NCBI GenBank assembly: GCA_023425285.1
Contig: JAFACY010000172.1
Span: 1-5,626 of the forward strand
Direction: 5' to 3'
DNA: 5,626 nt
From: Bacillota bacterium
GTDB taxonomy: Bacteria > Bacillota > Clostridia > Tissierellales > Sedimentibacteraceae
Part shown: piece by piece, positions 1 to 5,626 of the stretch
Position numbering within the stretch: position 1 is the stretch's first letter
Layout of the letters: each line of letters opens with the position of its first letter
Notes under the pieces: model-generated
What the model was told of the DNA's origin: nothing
The model's database searches: none
What the model saw: only the letters and a program-made list of their open reading frames with translations
Translations under genes and position numbers: made by a program

Positions 1-1220
1 GAATAACCGGGTTGTCGAACGATATAGCCCTTGCATTGGCTACGTCGGATATACGTATGGAAGCACCCATACCAGGCAAGTCCGCAATAGGAATAGAAGT
101 GCCGAACAGAAATAAGACCAGTGTATATCTGAGGAGCCTGATAGAATCAAAGGAATACAAGGCGGTTGAAACAAATATTCCGTTTGCGTTGGGAAAGGAT
201 ATTGCAGGTAAAAATATTATAGCAAGCATTGACAAGATGCCTCACCTTCTTATAGCCGGAGCTACAGGCTCAGGTAAGAGTGTGTGCATCAATTCATTGA
301 TTATGAGTATTTTGTTTAAAGCGAAACCCGATGAGGTGAAGCTAATACTCATAGACCCTAAGGTAGTTGAATTAAGTGTATATAATGGTCTGCCCCATTT
401 ATTGATACCTGTTGTTACAGACCCGCGCAAGGCAGCAAACGCTCTGAACTGGGCCGTTTCCGAAATGACAAACCGATACAAGGTGTTTGCTCAGAACAGT
501 GTGAGAGATATTGCGACATACAATGAAAAGATGTCTAAAGAAGGCAATGATAAAATGCCTCAGATAGTCATTGTAATAGATGAGTTGGCAGATTTGATGA
601 CGGTTGCTTCTGCCGAGGTTGAAGAATACATAACAAGGATAGCACAGCTTGCAAGAGCCTGCGGCATGCACCTGGTCATAGCCACACAAAGACCGTCCGT
701 AGATGTTATAACGGGTGTTATCAAGGCAAACATACCGTCGCGTATTGCTTTTGCCGTATCCTCGCACATTGACTCAAGGACGATTTTGGATACAGGCGGA
801 GCCGAGAAGCTTCTGGGCAGGGGAGATATGCTTTATCATCCCATCGGTTTGCCTAAGCCCATACGTATACAGGGAACATTCATATCGGATGATGAAATCA
901 AGAGAGTTGTTGACAGCATAAGAGAGCAGCAGATAGAAATAAAGACAAACAAGCAAAATGAAATAATAAATGAAATAGAAAAAACTCCGAACGATGATGA
1001 AGAGGTGGATGAGTTCTTAGAGCAGGCAGTTGAAATGGTCGTTATGGACGGTCAGGCTTCTGCATCCTATATCCAAAGAAAGTTCAAGGTGGGATATGCC
1101 AGAGCAGCAAGAATAATTGACCAGCTTGAGGAAAGAGGAATCGTGGGAGGTCACGAAGGAAGTAAGCCCCGCAAGGTGCTTATAACAAAAGAAGAATTAG
1201 ACGAAATGAGAGGAAATTAA
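1..1220 (+). CDS. ftsK: FtsK/SpoIIIE family DNA translocase, C-terminal part (5' end outside window)
   Basis: This is a hexameric ATP-driven double-stranded DNA pump that moves chromosome ends through the division or sporulation septum. The reading frame is open from the first full codon at base 3. The TTG at 12 is an internal Leu codon of the conserved ITGLSNDIALAL stretch, so the N-terminal membrane segments and linker lie upstream of the window. Counting that Leu as residue 1, Walker A is GATGSGKS at 83-90 and the LILIDPK strand is at 111-117. Walker B is IVIVIDE at 185-191, followed by LADLM. The TQRPSVDVITG and GAEKLLGRGDML motifs follow. After a charged linker (about 305-330) comes the C-terminal gamma winged helix (about 330-395), with YARAARIIDQLEERG and GSKPRKVL, which in this family reads KOPS/SRS orientation sequences. 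The stop overlaps the rimO start by one base. FtsK and SpoIIIE cannot be told apart without the N-terminus. No key residue is missing in the visible part. Confidence 0.97.
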   Translation, partial: ITGLSNDIALALATSDIRMEAPIPGKSAIGIEVPNRNKTSVYLRSLIESKEYKAVETNIPFALGKDIAGKNIIASIDKMPHLLIAGATGSGKSVCINSLIMSILFKAKPDEVKLILIDPKVVELSVYNGLPHLLIPVVTDPRKAANALNWAVSEMTNRYKVFAQNSVRDIATYNEKMSKEGNDKMPQIVIVIDELADLMTVASAEVEEYITRIAQLARACGMHLVIATQRPSVDVITGVIKANIPSRIAFAVSSHIDSRTILDTGGAEKLLGRGDMLYHPIGLPKPIRIQGTFISDDEIKRVVDSIREQQIEIKTNKQNEIINEIEKTPNDDEEVDEFLEQAVEMVVMDGQASASYIQRKFKVGYARAARIIDQLEERGIVGGHEGSKPRKVLITKEELDEMRGN

Positions 1221-2557
1221 TGAAAAAAGTTTACATGCATTCACTTGGATGTTCCAAGAATCTGGTTGATTCCGAAAACATGCTGGGAATTTTGCGCAAC
1301 AAGGGATTCAAGACTACAGATTATGCCGATAAAGCGGATTACATTATTATAAACACATGCTCATTCATAAGCGATGCGCAGCAGGAATCAGTCAATGCCA
1401 TACTGGCTGCCGCTGATGTGAAAAATGAAGCGAACAATAATGCAAAAATAATAGTGACCGGATGTCTCGCCCAAAGATTTGGTGAAGAGCTGTCAAAGGA
1501 AATACCTGAAGTGGATATAATCGTAGGGACAAGCGGTTTTGATAAAATAGATGAATATATAGAAAAATACGAGAGCAGCAAGCAATTGGTTGTTGACACC
1601 AACATGAAAGAGTTAGATGAAGATAATCTTCCGAGAAACTCATTGACTGAAAATTGGTATGCGTATCTTAAGATAGCGGAGGGCTGCAGCAATAACTGCA
1701 CCTACTGTGTTATACCGCAGCTCAGAGGACCGTATAAAAGCAGAAAAATTGAAAAGATTATCGAAGAAGCAAGTATCCTCGTACAGCAGGGAGCAAAGGA
1801 AATAATAATCATTGCTCAGGATACAAGCAAGTACGGACTTGATTTGTACGGTGAAAGAAAGCTCCATGAGGTTGTCAGAAAGGTTTCTGAAATTGACGGT
1901 GTTCAATGGATACGAATTCATTATTTGTATCCGGAGGATATTTATGATGAGCTGATAAATGAATTTAAAAATAATGATAAGCTTCTCAACTATTTCGATA
2001 TACCGCTTCAGCATATTAATGACAGAATTTTAAGAAGAATGAACAGAAATACAAACAGGCAGCAAATAATTGATCTGATAAATAAAATCAGGAATGAAGT
2101 GGAAGGTGCCGTAATCAGAACCTCATTGATAACAGGCTTCCCCGGAGAAACAGAGGAAGAGCATGAGGAACTGTTAAAATTCCTGGAAAAATATAAGCTT
2201 GACAGAGTAGGTGTTTTCCAGTATTCGAGAGAGGAGCACACTCCTGCCTACAGGCTTCCGGACCAGGTGGATGACGATATTAAGCAGAGAAGACAGGACG
2301 ATCTGATGGAGCTACAGGTGGGTATATCCTACGAAAATAATATGGCTAAAATAGGAAATACCTATGATGTCTTAATAGAGGAAAAGGATGTTGAGAACAT
2401 ATATGTGGGCAGGACCTACATGGACTCCATAGACATAGACGGTGTTGTTTACGTTACCTCAGATAAGAAATTGAAATTGGGTAATATTTATAGGGTTAAA
2501 ATAAATGATGCATTAGAATATGATTTGATGGGAGATGTGGTTGATGGACTGGTTTAA
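1220..2557 (+). CDS. rimO: Ribosomal protein S12 methylthiotransferase RimO (radical SAM)
   Basis: RimO adds a methylthio group to a conserved aspartate of ribosomal protein S12 (Asp88 in E. coli), using two [4Fe-4S] clusters and SAM. The 445-residue length is normal for the family. The N-terminal UPF0004/MTTase domain carries the three cluster cysteines C11 (HSLGCSKN), C47 (NTCSF) and C82 (TGCLAQR). The radical SAM motif is C156-x3-C160-x2-C163 in KIAEGCSNNCTYCVIPQLRG. The C-terminal TRAM domain is at about 375-440. The SLGCSKNLVDSE start and the RimO-style CSNNCTYC motif favour RimO over the tRNA enzymes MiaB and MtaB. ATG at 1220 overlaps the ftsK TAA (TAATG), and GAGAGGA at 1208-1214 lies 5 bases upstream, so translation is probably coupled to ftsK. 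The 3' end overlaps pgsA. All cluster ligands are present and nothing looks damaged. Confidence 0.97.
   Translation: MKKVYMHSLGCSKNLVDSENMLGILRNKGFKTTDYADKADYIIINTCSFISDAQQESVNAILAAADVKNEANNNAKIIVTGCLAQRFGEELSKEIPEVDIIVGTSGFDKIDEYIEKYESSKQLVVDTNMKELDEDNLPRNSLTENWYAYLKIAEGCSNNCTYCVIPQLRGPYKSRKIEKIIEEASILVQQGAKEIIIIAQDTSKYGLDLYGERKLHEVVRKVSEIDGVQWIRIHYLYPEDIYDELINEFKNNDKLLNYFDIPLQHINDRILRRMNRNTNRQQIIDLINKIRNEVEGAVIRTSLITGFPGETEEEHEELLKFLEKYKLDRVGVFQYSREEHTPAYRLPDQVDDDIKQRRQDDLMELQVGISYENNMAKIGNTYDVLIEEKDVENIYVGRTYMDSIDIDGVVYVTSDKKLKLGNIYRVKINDALEYDLMGDVVDGLV
2530..2534 (+). promoter_or_regulatory. Ribosome binding site deciding the pgsA start
   Basis: GGGAG inside the end of rimO lies 9 bases before ATG 2544 and directly touches ATG 2535. 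Spacing therefore selects 2544 over the longer open frame. The in-frame ATG at 2562 has only GATGG about 14 bases upstream and remains a weaker alternative. Confidence 0.6.
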
Positions 2558-3095
2558 AAACATGAATTTACCAAATAAGCTTACTGTTATAAGAATATTG
2601 GCGATACCCGTTTTTCTTATATTACTGTACATCAGTAAAGGAGTATTTCGATTATTGCCACTTCTGATTTTTGTGGCTGCGGCAGTAACAGACGCAATCG
2701 ACGGACATATAGCAAGGAGAGATAATTTAATTACCGATTTCGGTAAATTTATGGATCCTCTTGCGGATAAGCTTTTAACATGTGCTGCTTTTATTGCGTT
2801 TGTTGAAATTGGTTATCTGAGCTCATGGGTTGTGGTTATAATTATTTCGAGAGAATTTTTAATATCCGGCTTCAGAACCTTAGCAGCTTCAAAGGGAGTT
2901 AAAATAGCTGCGAATCCTTGGGGCAAGATAAAGACAGTTTTTCAGATGATACTGATAGTAGTTGTTTTAATGAACTATACAGGTTATTTTGAATTTACAA
3001 ATCTATGGATAGGTCCATTAGTTGCTGTAGTTGTACTTTTAACGGTTACTTCAGGGGCGACCTACATATATGAAAATTTGGAAGTATTTAACTAA
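2544..3095 (+). CDS. pgsA: CDP-diacylglycerol--glycerol-3-phosphate 3-phosphatidyltransferase (PgsA)
   Basis: PgsA is an integral membrane enzyme that joins CDP-diacylglycerol and sn-glycerol 3-phosphate to give phosphatidylglycerophosphate, the committed step to phosphatidylglycerol and cardiolipin. The complete CDP-alcohol phosphatidyltransferase motif D-x2-D-G-x2-A-R-x8-G-x3-D-x3-D is present. Counted from the chosen start it uses D50, D53, G54, A57, R58, G67, D71 and D75. The N-terminal NLPNKLTVIRI and several hydrophobic segments before and after the motif fit the family, as does the length of 183 residues. Start choice: ATG 2544 has GGGAG at 2530-2534 with 9 bases of spacing. ATG 2535 abuts that GGGAG and is unlikely. 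ATG 2562 begins nearer the usual MNLPNK start but has no good ribosome binding site. The gene overlaps the end of rimO by 14 bases. In many Firmicutes cinA and recA follow pgsA; here a terminator and a convergent gene follow. Confidence 0.95.
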   Translation: MDWFKNMNLPNKLTVIRILAIPVFLILLYISKGVFRLLPLLIFVAAAVTDAIDGHIARRDNLITDFGKFMDPLADKLLTCAAFIAFVEIGYLSSWVVVIIISREFLISGFRTLAASKGVKIAANPWGKIKTVFQMILIVVVLMNYTGYFEFTNLWIGPLVAVVVLLTVTSGATYIYENLEVFN

Positions 3096-3130
3096 AGATG
3101 TGATGGTTTAGAGTTAAAATTAAATATAAG

Positions 3131-3165
3131 AAAAATCTGTTGTTTTAATAGGCAACAGATTTTTT
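3131..3165. terminator. Bidirectional intrinsic terminator between convergent pgsA and the regulator
   Basis: AAAAATCTGTTG (3131-3142) and CAACAGATTTTT (3153-3164) form a perfect 12-bp stem with a 10-base loop, and T residues continue to 3167 on the + strand. The left arm is A-rich, so a transcript arriving from the - strand also ends in a U-run after the same stem. It sits 35 bases after the pgsA stop and about 37 bases beyond the regulator stop, which is where a shared terminator for two convergent genes is expected. Confidence 0.9.
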
Positions 3166-3172
3166 TTATATT

Positions 3173-3213
3173 ACCAATAATTCGAAATGTTCAGATTTTG
3201 GTCAATTATTGGT
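3173..3213. repeat. 10-bp inverted repeat at the 3' end of the regulator gene
   Basis: ACCAATAATT (3173-3182) and AATTATTGGT (3204-3213) are perfect inverted copies separated by 21 bases. The right arm covers the last codons and the stop of the regulator. In the regulator transcript it would form a hairpin just ahead of the terminator stem. It has no T-run of its own, so it is more likely a 3'-end stabilising or auxiliary structure than a second terminator, and it may have no function. Confidence 0.5.
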
Positions 3214-4629
3214 CTTATTAAATTTCAAGTTATATTTTTTTATTTTACGGTAGACATTAGATAAATCAAGCTTTAATAATTGTGAGACCTTTAACGGAGA
3301 TTTGTATTGCTTAAGCATATCAAGCAATAACTGTCTTTCACATTTATCCAGATAGGAGCTTAGAGAAAATGCTTCATCATAATATGGAGCAATGACTTCC
3401 GGTGGCCCTGCGGACGAAATTGTGCTGTTGAACTCGTCTCTGCTTTGCATAGAAAGTTCATTCGGAACAGTTGAAATTATTAATTCTGTATCAGGGGATG
3501 TTATAATTAGTCGTTCCACAAAATTACGCAGTTCCCTTACGTTTCCCGGCCACTCATAAGAAAGCATAGAATTTAACATATCTTCATGAAATGCTTTTAC
3601 ACAGCTGTATTTATCGCAGAAATATTGTAAATAAAATAAAGCTAAGGGAATTATGTCTTCTTTGCGCTCGCTTAAGGGAGGTATGTATGCGGATATTACA
3701 TTAATACGATAAAACAAATCTTCACGGAAATGTTTTTCATTAACCAAAGTCAGCAAATTTTCATTTGTTGCACATATCAAACGAAAATCAATTCTTTTTG
3801 GAACAACAGATCCTAAACGAATAACTTGCTTAGTCTCAAGAACGCGCAGAAGTTTTGCCTGAAGTTCAAGCGGCATGGAATTAATTTCATCTAAAAACAA
3901 TGTTCCGCCGTTAGCTGTTTCTATTAATCCTTCCTTACCTGTGGAAGATGCTCCGCTAAATGCGCCTTTTTCGTAACCAAATAATTCAGATTCCATGAGG
4001 TTATCGTGGATTGCAGCACAATTCAACGCAACAAATGGACCTTTATTCCGAAGGCTCATTTGATGAACATATTTAGTCAAAACTTCTTTTCCGACTCCTG
4101 ATGGTCCCGAAATTAGTATTGATGCATCTGTTTTAGCCACATGAGACAGCATTTCAAGTAATTGTTTCATTTGAGGGCTTTCAGCTATAATATCAAATTG
4201 CTTATCCTTCGGATTAGCAATATAGTCTGTTATGACATGCCGGTTTAATATACCTGTCTGAATTCGCTTGCTTGTTTTTTCAATTGGTTCCTGCGTAAAA
4301 AAAATATATTTGATTGAACCATCGGGGTTAAAAGTCGGGGTAGCTGTAGTAAAAAAATGATATGTTTTATGAAACACAAAATCGTTAATTGTTACAATAG
4401 TTGTTACGGGTGTTTTTTTTTCTATAACCATATCCCAAACACTATAAGTCAGGTATCCCTGCTCTTTAAATTTTGGAATAGACATACCAATATACGTTTC
4501 TCGCGGTCTGTTAAGAATATTACAATATTCTTTGTTAACATATAAATAATTGCCCTCTGCATCTAACACAAAAATACCAATATCTATATTTTCTAATACT
4601 GAAGATAAAAATTCGTAATTATATTCCAT
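3202..4629 (-). CDS. Sigma-54-dependent transcriptional activator, PAS - AAA+ - HTH
   Basis: This is a bacterial enhancer-binding protein that uses ATP hydrolysis to open promoters held by sigma-54 RNA polymerase. The 475 residues divide into a PAS-type sensor domain (about 5-115, ENIDIGIFVLDAEGNYLYVN), a linker, the AAA+ domain (about 146-375) and a C-terminal helix-turn-helix (about 440-467, ending VYRKIKKYNL). AAA+ motifs are Walker A GPSGVGKE 175-182, the sigma-54 contact loop GAFSGA 222-227, and Walker B LFLDEI 244-249. Sensor I is ATN 287-289, the arginine region is FREDLFYRINV 301-311, and sensor II is WPGNVREL 360-367. No receiver domain is present, so control is by ligand or redox through PAS rather than by phosphorylation. 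The loop has Ser in place of the usual Thr of GAFTGA. AAGGAG (complement of 4637-4642) lies 7 bases before the ATG. It is divergent from the PanE-like gene, the likely target, and convergent with pgsA. No specific named regulator is recognised. Confidence 0.95.
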   Translation of the reverse strand: MEYNYEFLSSVLENIDIGIFVLDAEGNYLYVNKEYCNILNRPRETYIGMSIPKFKEQGYLTYSVWDMVIEKKTPVTTIVTINDFVFHKTYHFFTTATPTFNPDGSIKYIFFTQEPIEKTSKRIQTGILNRHVITDYIANPKDKQFDIIAESPQMKQLLEMLSHVAKTDASILISGPSGVGKEVLTKYVHQMSLRNKGPFVALNCAAIHDNLMESELFGYEKGAFSGASSTGKEGLIETANGGTLFLDEINSMPLELQAKLLRVLETKQVIRLGSVVPKRIDFRLICATNENLLTLVNEKHFREDLFYRINVISAYIPPLSERKEDIIPLALFYLQYFCDKYSCVKAFHEDMLNSMLSYEWPGNVRELRNFVERLIITSPDTELIISTVPNELSMQSRDEFNSTISSAGPPEVIAPYYDEAFSLSSYLDKCERQLLLDMLKQYKSPLKVSQLLKLDLSNVYRKIKKYNLKFNKTNN

Positions 4630-4662
4630 CAGAAATCTCCTTCGTTATTTACATTAAGTTTA

Positions 4663-4691
4663 ATTATACTATTAATTTTGCAATAATGCAA
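4663..4691 (-). promoter_or_regulatory. Probable sigma-A promoter of the regulator gene
   Basis: Read on the - strand, a perfect TATAAT (complement of 4663-4668) is preceded at 17 bases by TTGCAT (complement of 4686-4691), which shares TTG with the -35 consensus. Transcription would start near 4656, leaving a leader of about 27 bases with a good ribosome binding site. The -35 lies wholly inside the first palindrome (4677-4692), so a protein bound there should block this promoter. The -10 is strong evidence; the -35 is weak. Confidence 0.55.
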
Positions 4692-4733
4692 GAAATCATT
4701 TGCATACATGCAAAGAGTTTGCGATAATGCAAA
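4677..4733. promoter_or_regulatory. Three tandem palindromes, probable enhancer (UAS) for the sigma-54 activator
   Basis: Three 16-base copies are TTTGCAATAATGCAAG (4677-4692), TTTGCATACATGCAAA (4699-4714) and TTTGCGATAATGCAAA (4718-4733). The middle copy is a perfect palindrome with 7-bp arms and a 2-base centre; the others deviate at one or two arm positions. The starts are 22 and 19 bases apart, about two helical turns, so dimers would lie on roughly the same DNA face. The centre of the array is about 175 bases upstream of the -12 element, within the usual range for enhancer sites of this class. That the adjacent helix-turn-helix protein binds them is inferred from position and symmetry. 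Confidence 0.8.
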
Positions 4734-4865
4734 TAAATTTATAAATATTTTCAGAAATATTATACTCGACATAAAAAATTTACAGCATTCGATTTTGCTA
4801 TGTTTTCAACACTTTGAATAAATAAAGCCCAGAATAACTATACCTATACAAATAAATAAAATATA

Positions 4866-4881
4866 TTGGTATAATAGTTGC
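4866..4881 (+). promoter_or_regulatory. -24/-12 sigma-54 promoter of the dehydrogenase gene, overlapping an extended -10
   Basis: TTGGTATAATAGTTGC has GG at 4868-4869 and GC at 4880-4881 with exactly 10 bases between, as sigma-54 requires, and TTGC matches the -12 element fully. The -24 element reads TTGGTAT, one change (C to T) from TTGGCAT. Transcription would begin near 4893, 46 bases before the ATG. The same bases contain TGGTATAAT (4867-4875), an extended -10 for sigma-A, but the matching -35 position (TACAAA, 4847-4852) is poor. The neighbouring sigma-54 activator and palindromes favour the sigma-54 reading. Confidence 0.7.
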
Positions 4882-4938
4882 TTTAATAAGTCTGGTAATA
4901 AAAATAAATTTTTAATGTAATGTTAGGAGGTTAATATT

Positions 4939-5626
4939 ATGAGAATTGCTATTGTAGGTTGTGGAGCTATGGGCACCGTATTGGGTGCATTCTTGACAAA
5001 AAATGGGTGTCCTGTAGATTTTATCGATAGCTACGAAGAGCATGTAAGAGCATTGAATGAAAAGGGTGCACATATTATTGGCAAGGTTGATTTTACGGTT
5101 CCTGTCAAAGCATATACACCTGATGAAATGGAAGGCATTTATGATATTATATTTTTGTTTACTAAACAAACGGCTAATGAAGTTATTCTTCCAAGGCTGA
5201 TTTCTCACCTTAATGAGAACAGTACTGTTTGCACACTTCAAAACGGTGTTCCCGAGCCTTTTGTTGCAAGACATGTTGGCGAAAACCGAACAGTTGGTGG
5301 TGCTGTATTATGGAGTGCAACTTTTTCCGGACCCGGTGTCTCTGAATTGACTCAGGATGTGAGCAGTCTTGATCATTTTTTTGATATCGGAGAAATCAAC
5401 GGAAAAATTACAGACCGTATAAAAAAAATTGCAGAAATTTTGAACCATATGGGGACGACATCAGTGTCAACTAATCTTATGGCTTCCAGGTGGGGCAAGC
5501 TGGTTAACAATGCGTGTGTAAGCGGCATGTCTGCTGCTTGCGGATGTACATTCGGAGAAGTTATGAATAATGAAAAAGCAAGAGCTTGCGTGAGTTATTT
5601 AGGACGTGAGGTTAAAGCTTGCTGTG
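4939..5626 (+). CDS. Ketopantoate reductase family (ApbA/PanE) dehydrogenase, 3' end outside window
   Basis: This is an NAD(P)H-dependent 2-keto acid reductase of the PanE fold; 229 codons are visible, and the family usually runs to about 300. The Rossmann motif is GCGAMG at 7-12. Expected active-site residues are K76 (FTKQ), N102 (LQNGV), and K187 with N191 in RWGKLVNNA, corresponding to the lysine and asparagine of E. coli PanE (K176, N180). The C-terminal helical domain starts near 185 and is cut by the window edge. Asp30 ends beta-strand 2 (VDFIDS) where the NADPH-binding PanE enzymes carry a basic residue, which suggests NADH. NADH-linked relatives of this fold include D-mandelate and D-2-hydroxyisocaproate dehydrogenases of lactic acid bacteria. 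AGGAGG (4925-4930) lies 8 bases before the ATG. The sigma-54 promoter and dedicated activator argue against a housekeeping pantothenate role. The family is certain; the substrate is unknown. Confidence 0.93.
   Translation, partial: MRIAIVGCGAMGTVLGAFLTKNGCPVDFIDSYEEHVRALNEKGAHIIGKVDFTVPVKAYTPDEMEGIYDIIFLFTKQTANEVILPRLISHLNENSTVCTLQNGVPEPFVARHVGENRTVGGAVLWSATFSGPGVSELTQDVSSLDHFFDIGEINGKITDRIKKIAEILNHMGTTSVSTNLMASRWGKLVNNACVSGMSAACGCTFGEVMNNEKARACVSYLGREVKACC

Larger units (their letters stand above)
4630..4938. promoter_or_regulatory. Divergent control region between regulator and dehydrogenase
   Basis: This 309-base, strongly AT-rich gap separates the two divergent genes. From left to right it holds the regulator's ribosome binding site and its TATAAT promoter (- strand), then three palindromes (4677-4733). 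A stretch of about 130 bases with A/T tracts follows, including a weak AT-only hairpin (AATATTT at 4744-4750, AAATATT at 4755-4761). Then come a -24/-12 promoter (4866-4881), a leader of about 46 bases and AGGAGG. I see no open frame, tRNA or riboswitch in it. The middle stretch probably acts as the flexible spacer over which enhancer-bound activator loops to the promoter. Confidence 0.75.

Noticed and set aside
12..14. TTG as the start codon of the FtsK-like protein
   Set aside because: The frame is open upstream to the window edge, and the TTG encodes the Leu of a conserved family segment (ITGLSNDIALAL), so the gene simply begins before the window.
1339..2241. Several antisense open frames over rimO, and similar ones over ftsK (242-956)
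   Set aside because: They lie opposite strongly conserved coding sequence, show low-complexity or unpatterned translations and lack ribosome binding sites of note.
2535..2543. Longer pgsA start at ATG 2535
   Set aside because: The only Shine-Dalgarno-like GGGAG directly abuts this ATG, leaving no spacing; the same site is well placed for ATG 2544.
4677..4733. CRISPR-like array from the repeated units
   Set aside because: There are only three 16-base palindromic units with gaps of 6 and 3 bases, far too short for spacers.
4744..4761. AATATTT / AAATATT hairpin as a terminator or operator
   Set aside because: The 7-bp stem is purely A/T, lacks a T-run and is of a kind expected by chance in such AT-rich DNA.
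4794..4809. Possible fourth operator copy beginning TTTGC (TTTGCTATGTTTTCAA)
   Set aside because: Only the left half resembles the palindromes, and its distance from the array breaks the two-turn spacing.
4912..5274. Antisense open frame of 120 codons across the start of the dehydrogenase gene
   Set aside because: It is the shadow of a gene with clear Rossmann and active-site motifs, has no recognisable domain, and would run into the ribosome binding site region of that gene.

Overview
The window looks like a low-GC Gram-positive chromosome, most likely a member of the Clostridia. The basis is AT-rich intergenic DNA, strong AGGAGG-type ribosome binding sites, and the order FtsK/SpoIIIE - RimO - PgsA, a gene order familiar from Firmicutes. 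No species can be named from the sequence alone.

The left half (1-3095) is a tightly packed housekeeping block on the + strand. It holds the C-terminal part of an FtsK/SpoIIIE DNA translocase whose start lies outside the window, a complete rimO (ribosomal protein S12 methylthiotransferase), and a complete pgsA (phosphatidylglycerophosphate synthase). Adjacent genes overlap by 1 and about 14 bases, so they are probably co-transcribed and translationally coupled. A 12-bp hairpin with a T-run at 3131-3165 ends the block and can serve the convergent gene on the other strand as well.

The right half (3202-5626) is a separate regulatory module. A complete PAS - AAA+ - helix-turn-helix activator of the sigma-54 (RpoN) enhancer-binding class lies on the - strand. 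It is divergent from a ketopantoate-reductase-family (ApbA/PanE) dehydrogenase on the + strand that runs off the window. The 309-base gap between them holds three regularly spaced palindromes (consensus near TTTGCATnnATGCAAA) close to the regulator. It also holds a good -24/-12 (sigma-54) promoter upstream of the dehydrogenase, about 175 bases from the palindromes, and a TATAAT promoter for the regulator whose -35 falls inside the first palindrome.

The simplest reading is a self-contained sensor-plus-enzyme unit. The PAS domain senses a metabolite or redox signal, the activator binds the three palindromes, it drives the dehydrogenase from the sigma-54 promoter, and it may limit its own synthesis. 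The dehydrogenase has Asp at the end of beta-strand 2, which hints at NADH use, so it is more likely a 2-keto acid reductase / D-2-hydroxyacid dehydrogenase than the pantothenate-pathway enzyme. The regulatory architecture is seen in the sequence; the substrate and signal are not.
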